From positions 62,001 to 126,000 of the forward strand of contig NZ_JACHCI010000003.1 in NCBI RefSeq assembly GCF_014200675.1: 64,000 nt of DNA, written 5' to 3'. The notes under the pieces were generated by a model. The model had not been told where the DNA came from and did not search any database. It saw only the letters and a program-made list of their open reading frames with translations. The position numbers were made by a program, and so were the translations under genes. The first letter of the stretch is position 1. Each line of letters begins with the position of its first letter. Positions 26,202 through 35,908 of the stretch are shown piece after piece. Origin of the DNA: Janthinobacterium saanense (lineage in GTDB: Bacteria > Pseudomonadota > Gammaproteobacteria > Burkholderiales > Burkholderiaceae_D).

Positions 26202-27062
26202 CTAGACGTCGATGGCGACGATGCGCCGGATGACGTAAATACCGAGGAATTCGAGCGTGGCGATGGCGGCCAGCGCCGCCCAGCCCATGCCGGTGTGCCA
26301 CAGCTGGCTCATGGCGGCCGGCTCCATATGGTCGAGTACCAGCATCAGCGACAGCGGCAGCAGGCCGACGATCCAGGCCTGCAGTTTTCCCTGCGCCGTC
26401 AGGGTACGGATCTTGCCTTCGATTTGCAGGCGGCTGCGGACAGTGTGGGCGGTGCGTTCCAGCGTTTCGGCCAGGCCGCCGCCAGTCTCGGTGGCGATGC
26501 GCATGGCGGACACCACCAGTATCGTGGTCTGCGTGGGAATGCGGCGCACCAGGCCGTTCAGGCTGTGTTCCAATGTGACGCCGAGGCGCTGTTCGCGCAG
26601 CATCAGCGTGAACTCCTGGCCCAGCGGCGCGCGCGCCTCGATGACCAGCTGCGAGATGGCCATGTTCAGGCTCAGGCCCGCGCGCAGGGCGCCTGCCAGC
26701 ATCATCAAGGCGTCCGGCAATTGCTCTTCGAAGGTGCGCAGCCGGCGCACGCGCAGCCAGGCGTAGACCACCCGAGGCAGCAGGGCCAGGCCGATGAAAA
26801 CGGCGGCGGCGACCAGCATGCTGCCGGTGGCCAGGCCGGCGACAATCGCGCCCAGCGTCATCAGGGCGGCGTGGGCCAGGAAGATCCTGGCGGGATCGAC
26901 GAACAGGAAGAATTCACGCACCTGGAAGCGGGTGCGTTCGGTGAAGTGGGCGCGGTAGCGGCGCATCGTGCCGATGCCGATATCGATTACCAGCCACGCC
27001 AGGATGGCCGCCGCCAGGGCCGCGATGGCGGTGACGAACAGCAGCATGTTGCTGGCGCTCAT
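26202..27062 (-). CDS. tadB: TadB, Tad pilus inner-membrane platform protein
   Basis: T2SS F-domain protein, 286 residues, with N-terminal helices and the segment LPDALMMLAGALRAGLSLNM, LEHSLNGLVRRIPT and VVSAMRIATETGGGLAETLE typical of TadB. The ATG at 27062 overlaps the cpaF stop (ATGA) and has GGGAG seven bases upstream. An ATG six bases earlier is too close to that site, and the longer open frame upstream is antisense noise inside cpaF. Confidence 0.9.
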   Translation of the reverse strand: MSASNMLLFVTAIAALAAAILAWLVIDIGIGTMRRYRAHFTERTRFQVREFFLFVDPARIFLAHAALMTLGAIVAGLATGSMLVAAAVFIGLALLPRVVYAWLRVRRLRTFEEQLPDALMMLAGALRAGLSLNMAISQLVIEARAPLGQEFTLMLREQRLGVTLEHSLNGLVRRIPTQTTILVVSAMRIATETGGGLAETLERTAHTVRSRLQIEGKIRTLTAQGKLQAWIVGLLPLSLMLVLDHMEPAAMSQLWHTGMGWAALAAIATLEFLGIYVIRRIVAIDV

Positions 27063-28855
27063 GGCCATTCTCCCTGCTTGAAGATATGCATGTCCAGCGT
27101 ATTGCCGTGCGCATGCAATTGCTCGTAAAAGCCCGGCACCATGTCGCAGCCGCTGAAATAGCCCTGGATATTGCCGCCTTCCGCTTTGGGGGCGTAACCC
27201 TGGTTGATGAAGCGAAATAACTCCTGGATCTGGAATTTGCCACTTTCCATGCCGGTGATTTCGGTGATGCTGGTGACCATGCGCGTGCCGCAGGAGAAGC
27301 GCGTTTGCTGCACGATCATCTGGATCGCGGAGGCGATCTGCTCGCGGATAGCGGACAGGGGCAAGTTCATGCCGGCCATCATGACCATGGTTTCCAGCCG
27401 CGCCAGTGCGTCGCGCGGGCTGTTGGCGTGCAAGGTCGTCAGCGAGCCGTCGTGCCCCGTATTCATTGCTTGCAGCATGTCGAGCGCCTCGCCGCCACGG
27501 CATTCGCCGATGACGATGCGGTCCGGCCGCATGCGCAGGGTGTTCCTGACCAGCTCGCGGATCGAGACGGCCCCTTTGCCTTCGACATTGGCCGGCCGTC
27601 CTTCCAGGCTGATCCAGTGTTCGTGGTGCAGTTGCAGTTCGGCCGCATCTTCGACCGTGATGATGCGTTCGCCAGAGGGGATGAAGTTGGACAGGATGTT
27701 GAGCAGGGTGGTCTTGCCCGAACCGGTGCCGCCCGAGACGACGATATTTTTGCGCGCGGCCACGCAGACTTCCAGGAAGGCCGCCATGCCGGCGCTGATG
27801 GCGCCCAGTCCCACCAGGTCGTCGGCCGTCATCTTGTATTTGGCAAACTTGCGTATCGTCAGCGCCGGTCCCTTCAAGGCCAGCGGGGCGATGACGGCGT
27901 TCACGCGCGAGCCATCCTTCAGGCGCGCATCCACCATCGGCGAGGATTCGTCGATACGCCGGCCCAGCGGTGCGACGATGCGTTCGATGACGCCCAGCAC
28001 AGCGCGCTCACTGGTGAAAGTCAGCGGATGTTTTTCCAGCCGCCCGTTGCGCTCGATATAAATCTGGTCGAACTGGTTGACCATGATTTCGGTGACGCCC
28101 GCATCGGCCAGCAATTCTTCCAGCGGCCCCAGGCCAACGGCTTCGTCGAGTACCTGCGTGGCCAGCAGCTGGTGGTCCAGTTCAGGGGGAATGGCGGCGC
28201 GCTGGTCGCGCATGATGTCGCTGATGTAGCGCCGCGCCTCGATGCGCAATTGATCATCGCTCATTTTCGAGACATCATGGCGGCGTAAATCCATTGTTTC
28301 GAGCAGGATGGCGTGCAGGCGCTGGCGCCATTCGAATTCGAGTTGCTGCAGCGCCCGTGGCGCCAGCACCAGCGAATAGGCATCGGCCGGCGTTGCGCTG
28401 TTCGCCTCGGCGGGGCCTGGTTCGCCGCCATGCTGGATCTTGTGCTGGATGCGCTCGGCCGCCAGCCGGGAGGCGTGGATTTCCGCTGTCGCATGCTGGT
28501 TGCGCGCGGCGGCGCTGCTCGAGCGCGAATGCGGCGCCGCCGCCTGCACTGCCTGTACCGCGCTGTGCAGATCGAGCACCTGTAATTTGTAGGGTCCGAT
28601 GGCGATGATGTCGGTCGGCGCCAGCGGGCCGTGCTGGGTAGCGATGCGCACGCCGTTGACGCTGGTGCCGGTGTACGAGCCCATGTCTTCCAGCAGCACG
28701 CCGGACGGCGTCCTGAGCAGCCGCGCGTGTTCCTTGCCGACCCTCCAGCTGTCGAGCCAGATATCGTTGCTGGTCTTGTTGCCGACCATGCAGTCGTCAG
28801 CGACGCTGACTTGCCTGCCGCTGCCGTCGGGATTGAGGATGTCGACCTGGAACAT
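27059..28855 (-). CDS. cpaF: TadA/CpaF secretion ATPase with N-terminal FHA domain
   Basis: Hexameric ATPase that powers Tad pilus assembly. Residues 1-100 form an FHA-like domain (DDCMVGNKTSNDIWLDSWRV, KEHARLL, LLEDMGSYTGTSVNG), which binds phospho-threonine in other proteins. The rest is a standard CpaF core with the Walker A motif VVSGGTGSGKTTLLNIL near residue 375, a Walker-B/Asp-box region (ERIITVEDAAELQL) and MRPDRIVIGECRGGEALDML. Length 598 is longer than plain CpaF because of the FHA domain. It is 18 bases after the secretin gene. Confidence 0.93.
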   Translation of the reverse strand: MFQVDILNPDGSGRQVSVADDCMVGNKTSNDIWLDSWRVGKEHARLLRTPSGVLLEDMGSYTGTSVNGVRIATQHGPLAPTDIIAIGPYKLQVLDLHSAVQAVQAAAPHSRSSSAAARNQHATAEIHASRLAAERIQHKIQHGGEPGPAEANSATPADAYSLVLAPRALQQLEFEWRQRLHAILLETMDLRRHDVSKMSDDQLRIEARRYISDIMRDQRAAIPPELDHQLLATQVLDEAVGLGPLEELLADAGVTEIMVNQFDQIYIERNGRLEKHPLTFTSERAVLGVIERIVAPLGRRIDESSPMVDARLKDGSRVNAVIAPLALKGPALTIRKFAKYKMTADDLVGLGAISAGMAAFLEVCVAARKNIVVSGGTGSGKTTLLNILSNFIPSGERIITVEDAAELQLHHEHWISLEGRPANVEGKGAVSIRELVRNTLRMRPDRIVIGECRGGEALDMLQAMNTGHDGSLTTLHANSPRDALARLETMVMMAGMNLPLSAIREQIASAIQMIVQQTRFSCGTRMVTSITEITGMESGKFQIQELFRFINQGYAPKAEGGNIQGYFSGCDMVPGFYEQLHAHGNTLDMHIFKQGEWP

Positions 28856-28873
28856 GATGATCTTGTCTGGTGA

Positions 28874-30478
28874 TTATTGCGTCAATGGCTGAACCGGTTC
28901 GGCCGGTGCAGGGCGTGGTGGAACCTGGTTGAAACGGGCCGCATCGGCGCCGGGCTGCAGCGGATTGCTCAGGTAGGGCGGGCCATCGAGCGTGCGTTCC
29001 AGCCGCTCGGCCGCGCGGCGGGTTTTATCTGCCAGGCCGGCGCTGTGGCTGTCGACGATGCTGGGCGTGACGAACACCACCAGTTCGGTTTCCTTGTTCT
29101 GGAAACGTTTCGAGCGGAACAGCGCGCCCAGTATCGGTATGTCGCCCAAGAACGGCACCTTGTCGATATCGGTGCTGCTATTGCGTTGCAGCAAGCCCGA
29201 CAGCACGATGGTCTCGCCTTGCCGCACGTTGAATTCAGTCTTGGTGCGCCGCGTCAGCAAGGCCGGGCCGCTGGTGGTGGACAGCGACGCGTCGATGGAA
29301 CTGACTTCCGATTCGATGACGGCGCGGATGATGCCGTTGCTGCCCACCCGTGGTTCGATGTCGAGCTTGATGCCGTAGGGTTTGAATTGCACCGTCACGC
29401 CATTGATCGAAGCGACTGAATATGGAATTTCACCACCCGCCAGGAAACTGGCCTTGTAGCCGCTGCGGGTCGATAATTGCGGCTCTGCCAGTATGCTGGC
29501 CGTGCCTTGCTGATCGAGCGCCAGCAACTGTGCGTTCAAACCCAGGTTGATGGCGCTGAGGATGGTCAGGTTTGACGGCAGGGGAACCTGGCCATTGCCG
29601 TTCGGCACGGTAATCGGCGGCGCGTTGGCCTCGCCCGTCTTGACCGAGATCGCGTAGCCGCCCGTGTCGCCACGGCCGGATGGCGCCCAGATGGCGCCGA
29701 CCGCCGCGCCCCCGGTGGCGCCCCATTTCAGGCCCAGTTCGCGCAGTTCTGTCTTGGGAAATTCCACCACCTTGACATCCATCATCACCATTTGTTCCCA
29801 GCCGATGGGACTGGTGAAGTTGACGATTTGTGGATAGCGCCTGGCCAGTTCGGCCACCTTGTCGCGGTCCGCATCGGACAGTTCCTCGCCTTCGACGATC
29901 ACCTTGTCGCCCACCACGCTGGCCTTGGCTTTCGGTATTGCCGCCAGGAAGGCAGCCACGTCGCGCAGGTAGCGGCCCATGTCGGCGGCCAGCACGGTGA
30001 CCTTGATCCGCTGGAAGCGCCCTTGCTGGTTCCACACGAACAGGGTGGAGGTGCCGGCGCCATTGGCGAAGATGATGACATCCTTGTCGTCGAGCGCATT
30101 GGCGGTGATGACCTGGCCGTTACCCACCGCGATGCGCGCCACGCCCGGCGTGGAAAACACGCGCGATTCGCCCGTAAACAGTTCGAGTTCCGGCACCGGC
30201 TCGCTGTCTTCCTGCTTGTGGATGGGTGCGTAGTGCTCCGTTGCCTTGGCAACCGTAAGCGCGGGCGCTGGTTTTGCTTTGAGCAGGTTTGTCGACAGTG
30301 AACCGCGTGCTGGCGGCGCCGGGAGCGGTGCGCCGGCTGGCATGACGTCTGGCGCAAGCGTTTGGGCACGGACCATCGTCACCGCGCCGGTCAGGCTCAT
30401 GCTTAATCCGATGAGAAGAAGCTGCACAAAATGTGTGCTTCCTAGCCTGTGCGGCAAGGTACAGAAAAGGTTGTTCAT
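28874..30478 (-). CDS. cpaC: Tad pilus secretin (CpaC/RcpA)
   Basis: Outer-membrane secretin of the Tad system, 534 residues. A signal peptide (FVQLLLIGLSMSLTGAV) is followed by N-terminal pilus-assembly/BON-like domains (DKDVIIFANGAGTSTLFVWN, KVIVEGEELSDADRDKVAEL) and a C-terminal secretin domain (LLTRRTKTEFNVRQGETIVL, then SGLLQRN, PFLGDIPILGALFRS and KETELVVFVTPSIVD). The ATG at 30478 begins directly at the signal; an ATG at 30553 in frame would add 25 polar residues. No strong ribosome-binding site is seen for either. Confidence 0.9.
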   Translation of the reverse strand: MNNLFCTLPHRLGSTHFVQLLLIGLSMSLTGAVTMVRAQTLAPDVMPAGAPLPAPPARGSLSTNLLKAKPAPALTVAKATEHYAPIHKQEDSEPVPELELFTGESRVFSTPGVARIAVGNGQVITANALDDKDVIIFANGAGTSTLFVWNQQGRFQRIKVTVLAADMGRYLRDVAAFLAAIPKAKASVVGDKVIVEGEELSDADRDKVAELARRYPQIVNFTSPIGWEQMVMMDVKVVEFPKTELRELGLKWGATGGAAVGAIWAPSGRGDTGGYAISVKTGEANAPPITVPNGNGQVPLPSNLTILSAINLGLNAQLLALDQQGTASILAEPQLSTRSGYKASFLAGGEIPYSVASINGVTVQFKPYGIKLDIEPRVGSNGIIRAVIESEVSSIDASLSTTSGPALLTRRTKTEFNVRQGETIVLSGLLQRNSSTDIDKVPFLGDIPILGALFRSKRFQNKETELVVFVTPSIVDSHSAGLADKTRRAAERLERTLDGPPYLSNPLQPGADAARFNQVPPRPAPAEPVQPLTQ

Positions 30479-30560
30479 GGGCCTGGTCCAGAAATGGGCG
30501 TGAAATGCCCTGCACACAGCGGCGCCGTGCGATTTTTTGCGGATAGCTGACATGGTTGGC

Positions 30561-31490
30561 TCAGGGCGAACTGGTTGGTACGCCTGCGGCCGGCGCCGGT
30601 ACAGGCACCGGTGCAGCGGCTGGCGGCGGTGGGAATGCGATGTCACTGGACAAGTTACGCCCCAGGTGCAGCGCTTCGGACGGATATTTCGCACCGCTGC
30701 CGCCATACAGCACGGGTATGGTTCTGCTGGCGCTGATGGGATTGCCCTCGGGCTGGGTGCCGAACAGCGAGCCCAGGTCATAGTTGTCTCCTGGCTTATA
30801 GTTGTCGGCGGGGTTTCTCAGCAAGGCGGTCAGCTTGCCGGTTTCCCGCGCGAGGATGATGTTTCTGGCTTGCTCGGGCGTAGCGTCGAGCGTGACGGTG
30901 GCAAATTGCATGCGCTCGCCACTTTTCGGATCGTCCACCGAGCGCTGGCCCGTGGCCATGACTTGCATGCTTTGCAGCAGCGGCACGACCATCTTCCTGC
31001 CGTTCTGGTCGATGGTAAACATCAGGTCGATCAAGTCGCCCGGTTCCAGCATGCCGGAAATGGAATTGATTTCATCGACTACCACCGTGATGGCGCGCTG
31101 CCCTTGCGCCAGGCGCGCCGAAAAGGTCGGCGCCCGCTTGCCCGCCATCTGGCTCCACATGATCATCTCGCCTGGCTTGACCTGGAAGGCAAGGCTGTTG
31201 CCGTCGATGCGCTCGAAATCGGCCGGCAGCACCGCGCCTGAATGGGCGTATTCAAGCGGTATCTTGCGTACGGCAACGTTCTGGTTCGATAGCACCGTGT
31301 TTTGCGCCAGTTCGGTTTTGGCGACCACGACGCTGACCATCTGATGTTGATTGCGCGCTTCGATCGCCGCCACCTGCGTGCTCAGGAAGCTGCGCGTGGC
31401 AAGTGCGGCAAGCAGGCCGATGGCGAGTGCGGCGCCCAGCACGGCCCAGGTCTTGTTCACTTTTAGTCGGGCAGGAAAGGTCAGTTTCAT
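30561..31490 (-). CDS. cpaB: Flp pilus assembly protein CpaB
   Basis: A 309-residue periplasmic protein anchored by one N-terminal helix (TWAVLGAALAIGLLAALATR) with a SAF domain (VVVAKTELAQNTVLSNQNV) and an RcpC-like domain (ISGMLEPGDLIDLMFTID; TVTLDATPEQARNIILARE), ending in a Pro/Ala-rich tail. RcpC/CpaB proteins help organise the Tad secretin. It lies 2 bases after the small pilin-like gene and 82 bases before the secretin start. Confidence 0.92.
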   Translation of the reverse strand: MKLTFPARLKVNKTWAVLGAALAIGLLAALATRSFLSTQVAAIEARNQHQMVSVVVAKTELAQNTVLSNQNVAVRKIPLEYAHSGAVLPADFERIDGNSLAFQVKPGEMIMWSQMAGKRAPTFSARLAQGQRAITVVVDEINSISGMLEPGDLIDLMFTIDQNGRKMVVPLLQSMQVMATGQRSVDDPKSGERMQFATVTLDATPEQARNIILARETGKLTALLRNPADNYKPGDNYDLGSLFGTQPEGNPISASRTIPVLYGGSGAKYPSEALHLGRNLSSDIAFPPPPAAAPVPVPAPAAGVPTSSP

Positions 31491-31492
31491 GA

Positions 31493-31684
31493 TTAGCCTG
31501 GCAGGGAAATGGCGTAGCTGAAATTCTGATAGGCCGTCCTGAACGCCTCAAGCAACTGCTTCAGGACGCTGGTGTCGCCACTCATGCCCACGCCAAGGGC
31601 GATGGCGAGCGCGGCGCAGACGATGACGTATTCCATGCTCGATTGCCCGTCTTGCAGCCGGCGATGAGGAGTGAGCGGCGTCAT
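31493..31684 (-). CDS. Small pilin-like membrane protein of the Tad locus
   Basis: A 63-residue protein reading DGQSSMEYVIVCAALAIALG near the N-terminus: a short basic leader, a Gly, then an S-S-M-E-Y start of a hydrophobic helix with Glu at position +5, as in class III prepilins cleaved by TadV. The tail (LEAFRTAYQNFSYAISLPG) resembles the end of Flp-type pilins. It is probably a minor pilin. Its ATG overlaps the stop of the preceding gene (ATGA). Confidence 0.72.
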   Translation of the reverse strand: MTPLTPHRRLQDGQSSMEYVIVCAALAIALGVGMSGDTSVLKQLLEAFRTAYQNFSYAISLPG

Positions 31685-32454
31685 TTTGCGCGTGCCATGT
31701 CGGTGACGGTGTTGAGGACGATGGCCGTGTCGCCTTTGCTGTCGCGGTAAACCACGGCGACCGCCTCGGCGTCGCGACGCTTGAAAAACAGCGTCGTGCC
31801 ATCGCGCGCAGACTGTAGGGAAGCTGCATTGCCGGAACCTGTGGGTGAGGCGCTTCCCTCGCTGATGTAGCCTTCGGCGTCCAGCATGCGCTTGATGTGT
31901 TCGACGTTGAACGGCACGCCCAGGTTATTGCTGAGCGTGAGGAAATCGCTGCGGCGCGGACCATCCACGGAACTGGTCTGGCTGACGATTCTGGAGCCGG
32001 CCGGGAAGCGGGAAAGGGTGCGTTGCCCGCTTTCCTTCAATGTTGGCATTGCGCCGACTGCCGCGCCCGGACGCGTGACGGCAACCACCCCGCGCGTACC
32101 GTTGCTGGCGGGCTCCAGCTGCACTGTGGCGTAGAATTCGCCCAGCGCCTGGCCCAGCACCAGCTTGTTACCCTGGCTATCCTCGGCCAGGGGTTGTCCC
32201 AGGCTTTCGCGGAAAAGCTCTGCCACCTGGGCCGGCATCTTGGCCGACAGCACGCCCTGTGCCCGCAGCGGCAGTCCGTTGACCGTGATTTCGCCACCCA
32301 CAGGGAAGGACTGGACCCCTTGCGGAATGGTCACTACTGGCCATTTTACTTGCGCCGACGCTGGGCCACAGAGCAAGGTCAACACCAGTAGCATCGCTGC
32401 CTGACCCGCCACTTTGTCGCCGACCACGTTTTGTTCATTACTTTGCGTTGCCAT
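31681..32454 (-). CDS. Exported protein of unknown function in the Tad locus
   Basis: A 257-residue protein with a hydrophobic signal (AGQAAMLLVLTLLCGPASAQ). The mature part opens VKWPVVTIPQGVQSFPVGGE and ends with TTLFFKRRDAEAVAVVYRDS. I recognise no domain. The ATG at 32454 has GGAGA eight bases upstream. It overlaps the pilin-like gene downstream (ATGA) and follows the TadE-like gene by 86 bases, so it is probably a Tad accessory protein in the periplasm. Confidence 0.7.
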   Translation of the reverse strand: MATQSNEQNVVGDKVAGQAAMLLVLTLLCGPASAQVKWPVVTIPQGVQSFPVGGEITVNGLPLRAQGVLSAKMPAQVAELFRESLGQPLAEDSQGNKLVLGQALGEFYATVQLEPASNGTRGVVAVTRPGAAVGAMPTLKESGQRTLSRFPAGSRIVSQTSSVDGPRRSDFLTLSNNLGVPFNVEHIKRMLDAEGYISEGSASPTGSGNAASLQSARDGTTLFFKRRDAEAVAVVYRDSKGDTAIVLNTVTDMARAK

Positions 32455-32540
32455 GATGTCTGTCTCCGATAAAGGGTTGTGCGTGCCGCTGGCAATTCGG
32501 CGAGCTGGCTGCGGGCCCGTCCGGCATGCCATGCGGATAT

Positions 32541-33368
32541 CTACTTGAGCCGGTCGACAGGCACGACGTCGGCCCAGAAATCCAGTTGGCCCAGCCGGGG
32601 AGCAGAAATATGGCCTGCCTCTGCCAGAGCGACGCTGCCGCTGACCACTGCTGCCGCATCTTTCAGGTAGGTGGCGGGCACCAGCAAGCCACTGTCCAGG
32701 CGGGACTGGACCTGGGCCGGCCTGCCGGCTTGCCAGCCATCGATGACCACGCTGGTGTGGCGCGTGATGGCCAGGTTGATTTTGTCGAAAGGTTCAAGCA
32801 TTTTCAGGCCAGCCGGCAGATTGGCCAGCTGGACCGAGACGTTGCCGGTGTAGATGCCCCGGCTACCCAGGCCCAGTTCGTTGGCGGTATGGATGCCGAT
32901 TGCCGAACCTGCTACGCCATTGAAAGGCGCGCCATCGCTGGCGGCGGTGAACGCGTCGGCGTGGTTCGGTTTTTGTTCCGGACCGAAGCTTACCGCCACA
33001 TCGCGGTTGAAGTCGGCAATCAGCGGCGCATTGCCGGGGCCGCGCCAGAACAGGTTGTGGTTGGCGCTAAAATTGCCAGCGACGTCCCCCGTCTTGATGG
33101 AAGAGTCTGTATTGCTGAAAAAGCGCCGGCCTATCTCGGTACTCAGTTCCTTCGGGGTTTTCCAGCTGTTTTGCGCGTCGTTGCGGGTCACCGCCTCGAA
33201 CGTGACGTAGCGGCTGGCCATTTCGGCCTGGGCGGCGATATCCTGGTACTTGGCGATCATCGGCATCAGCAGGTAGAGCGGCAGCAGGGCCGCCGCCAGT
33301 ACCAGAAATTCGGTCAGGGCCTGGCCGCGATGGTGTCGCCGGCTCCGGTCTGGAAATTGCCGTTTCAT
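32541..33368 (-). CDS. TadE-like minor pseudopilin
   Basis: A 275-residue protein with a basic N-terminus (KRQFPDRSRRHHRGQ) followed by ALTEFLVLAAALLPLYLLMP, the TadE-like helix with Glu five residues into the hydrophobic stretch, then a long periplasmic domain. The ATG at 33368 overlaps the preceding stop (ATGA), and the remaining upstream frame lies inside the neighbouring gene. It is probably a minor component of the Tad pilus. Confidence 0.78.
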   Translation of the reverse strand: MKRQFPDRSRRHHRGQALTEFLVLAAALLPLYLLMPMIAKYQDIAAQAEMASRYVTFEAVTRNDAQNSWKTPKELSTEIGRRFFSNTDSSIKTGDVAGNFSANHNLFWRGPGNAPLIADFNRDVAVSFGPEQKPNHADAFTAASDGAPFNGVAGSAIGIHTANELGLGSRGIYTGNVSVQLANLPAGLKMLEPFDKINLAITRHTSVVIDGWQAGRPAQVQSRLDSGLLVPATYLKDAAAVVSGSVALAEAGHISAPRLGQLDFWADVVPVDRLK

Positions 33369-34333
33369 GGATGCGCTCCCGTCTTGATGATGCGGAATCC
33401 ACCGGCCAGGTACGGCGCGAAGATGGCGCCATTGACCATGGTGTCCAGTTGTACTTGGGTGGCCCACATCTTGACACCCGCGGTGGTGGTTCCTTCCAGC
33501 ATCATTCCCGACTGTTTCAAGTCGCCGTTGACCGCCGAGGACGTGAAGGAACCACCGCGCGACAGGCACATCGTGCCTTCGGGATCGAAGGGATTTTTCC
33601 AGACATCGCATTCCAGGCCGAGTATGGTCTTGCGTTCGCCTGTGCCGTAGGGCGGGTTGCTGTGGATGGCCGCTGCCAGGGCGGCCATGGTCGGATTGCC
33701 GAGTGCTGCGCGTTCAATCGCGGCGATTTGCGCCGCACTCATTGCCGGCTGGCGGACCGGCGGCCTGGCGTTGGCATGCCCTGCGGCATCGCAGGCGCCA
33801 CGGGCGGTTTTTTCTTGCAAATCGATCTCGCAGCTGCCCAGGCTGGAGGAAAGGCGGGCCGTATGGAATGGGGTTTCCAGCAGACTGCAATCGAGCGCGT
33901 TGACGCCGTATGTCAGTCCATATGCATAGGTGATGCTACGGTTGAGGGCCGAATACGTGTCGCTGCGATTGCTGTTGAGATGATCCGGCCAGGCGCGCGG
34001 TGGTGTTGATGGACGGCCGCTGGCATTGTTGTCGCGTACGCAGTTATTCACTTGCACATGCAGCAGGAACAATGAGGTGGTGTCATCGTTCGGTGGCCGG
34101 CCCACCAGATAACTGCGTCCGCTGACCAGGTGCACCTTGACCATGGCGGCGTGCGAACCGGGGGCGGCCAGCGTCTCGTGCGGCATGGGCGCCTTGTCCC
34201 GTTCTTCCTCGGCCTGCGTCGCCGCCCTGGCCGGCAGCGAGAGTGCGCAGAGCAGAAGGATCAGCATCCGACCCAAACCCGCCAGGGATGGGGCAGGGCA
34301 TCGCCATGCATTGTTAAGCGCAAGCTTGTTCAT
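33365..34333 (-). CDS. Exported protein of unknown function in the Tad locus
   Basis: A 322-residue protein with a signal peptide (LGRMLILLLCALSLPARAAT) and a mature part rich in Asn and Cys (LHVQVNNCVRDNNASG, NALDCSLLETP, SCEIDLQEKTARGACDAAG). No domain is recognised. Both ends overlap neighbours by 4 bases (ATGA with the TadG-like gene upstream and the TadE-like gene downstream), indicating tight translational coupling and a role in pilus biogenesis. Confidence 0.68.
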   Translation of the reverse strand: MNKLALNNAWRCPAPSLAGLGRMLILLLCALSLPARAATQAEEERDKAPMPHETLAAPGSHAAMVKVHLVSGRSYLVGRPPNDDTTSLFLLHVQVNNCVRDNNASGRPSTPPRAWPDHLNSNRSDTYSALNRSITYAYGLTYGVNALDCSLLETPFHTARLSSSLGSCEIDLQEKTARGACDAAGHANARPPVRQPAMSAAQIAAIERAALGNPTMAALAAAIHSNPPYGTGERKTILGLECDVWKNPFDPEGTMCLSRGGSFTSSAVNGDLKQSGMMLEGTTTAGVKMWATQVQLDTMVNGAIFAPYLAGGFRIIKTGAHP

Positions 34334-35745
34334 CGTGGTCCTCCCAAGGCCATGGCTAGCGCCATGTCGGCTGTTGACGTGGAAATCAGGCGCGCTTGCC
34401 AATACGGATTGAACAGGCTGGCCAGTTCGGTCTTGCCGTCGTCGCGGCCGGCGGGGCGCTCAAAATAGACTTCCGAGCTGGCCACCGCCGCCAGGACATT
34501 GGCGACCGGTTTACCGTCGATGATGGCCAGCCGGCCGCTCGGTTTCACGACCGAGGTACCGTCGGACGTGGCGAGTTGCTCCCTGGCCCGCGTGAGCCGT
34601 ATCGCGAATTTCAGGCGAGGCTGCGGGTCGGTGGAGGTGTAAGCCAGGGCAGGCATGGACAGGTCATAAAAGGTGGGCAAGCCGCTGTAGCCCCAGTCGG
34701 CGCTGCTGGCGGCGGCGCTGGCGCGTGGGTTGTCCGGACGCGAATTGCCGTAACGCGCGCCCGCGTCGTCGGGCGAGCCGGTGGCGGCCGCCTGGGTGCC
34801 ATAACCGAGCGGCAGTTCATCGTCATCGCAGGTGGGCAGGTGAAAGATGCCATGCGTATGCCATGACCAGTGATGCAGGGAGGCGGTATCCATGGCTTTC
34901 CACTCGTCGAAATCGATGAGTTCGGTCCCGCCGCGCCGGCGGAAGGCCGCCTTGTTGCCCAAAATGCAGGGAAAGCTGTTGGCCGAGGTCCAGGAGCGTT
35001 GTTTGACGAAGTCGTCACGGTTCGCCGCTGTTACTGCCGCATCCTTGAAACGTTCCCGGTCGGCGCCGGAGTAGGCATGGATGAACGGTTGTCCTTCGAA
35101 CAGGGAGAAATGATCGGTAATCGGCATCGTATCGACCTGCACGCTGCCATCGCCGGCATAGTTGGCGTCGGCTACCTGCTGCATCAGCGCTTTGCGCTCG
35201 ATCAGGAAGGTGGCCGCCATGTTGGTTTGCGCGCCTTGCAGGATGGTCTTGGCCGCTTCGGACAAGGCAACCGTGGTTTGTGCGGCAAATTGGGCTACGC
35301 CATTGACGGTTTCGGCGGTGAGCTTCGCCCCAACCAGGCTGAGCAGGTAGCAGACGGGAATGTAGTCGAGTAGCGCCAGTGCGACCGGTACCGAATACGC
35401 AGAATAGCAATTGAGTGGCGGCACATTCTGTGTGTGCCTGGTGACATGCGCCGACCAGGAAGCGATGCTGACGGCCTGGGCAATCATGACTTCGTTGGCC
35501 ATCAGCGCGCGGTTGGTATAGGCGTCGAAATTGAGCGCGCGTGCATGCATCACGGCGGCGCTATAGGCCACCGCGTCGGCAGTGTTGACGAGTTTGGTTT
35601 TTTCAGCCGTGAGTTGGCCGGTATTGAACAGGAATAGCAGGGCGGCCATGCCGCCCAGGAGAACGACGATGCCGTAGATGAGCGCCTGTCCTTGCTGGCG
35701 GCGGTGCGCGAATGTGGCTGCGGTGGATGCGTGTGCCGGTTTCAT
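34330..35745 (-). CDS. TadG-like pilus assembly protein
   Basis: A 471-residue protein whose N-terminus reads RRQQGQALIYGIVVLLGG, a Tad-type hydrophobic helix, followed by TADAVAYSAAVMHARALN, typical of TadG-related proteins with a putative Flp-pilus (DUF2134-like) N-terminal region. The large C-terminal domain is unassigned. The start at 35745 begins close to the helix; an ATG at 35778 in frame is a possible alternative, and neither has a clear ribosome-binding site. It follows the pilin gene by about 160 bases. Confidence 0.72.
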   Translation of the reverse strand: MKPAHASTAATFAHRRQQGQALIYGIVVLLGGMAALLFLFNTGQLTAEKTKLVNTADAVAYSAAVMHARALNFDAYTNRALMANEVMIAQAVSIASWSAHVTRHTQNVPPLNCYSAYSVPVALALLDYIPVCYLLSLVGAKLTAETVNGVAQFAAQTTVALSEAAKTILQGAQTNMAATFLIERKALMQQVADANYAGDGSVQVDTMPITDHFSLFEGQPFIHAYSGADRERFKDAAVTAANRDDFVKQRSWTSANSFPCILGNKAAFRRRGGTELIDFDEWKAMDTASLHHWSWHTHGIFHLPTCDDDELPLGYGTQAAATGSPDDAGARYGNSRPDNPRASAAASSADWGYSGLPTFYDLSMPALAYTSTDPQPRLKFAIRLTRAREQLATSDGTSVVKPSGRLAIIDGKPVANVLAAVASSEVYFERPAGRDDGKTELASLFNPYWQARLISTSTADMALAMALGGPR

Positions 35746-35908
35746 GGTGCGAGTGGCAATCCGTTGTAAGGGGGACATGGCGTGCAGGCAAGGAGCGTTG
35801 GCGTACAGGCGTCTGAAGAGAACCCGCTTAGTTCTGTTTACCCGTGGTGGCCTGGTCGCCGTAAGTGGACAGGCTGTTCTTGCTGGCGTCCTTGGCTGCC
35901 GCTTCGGC

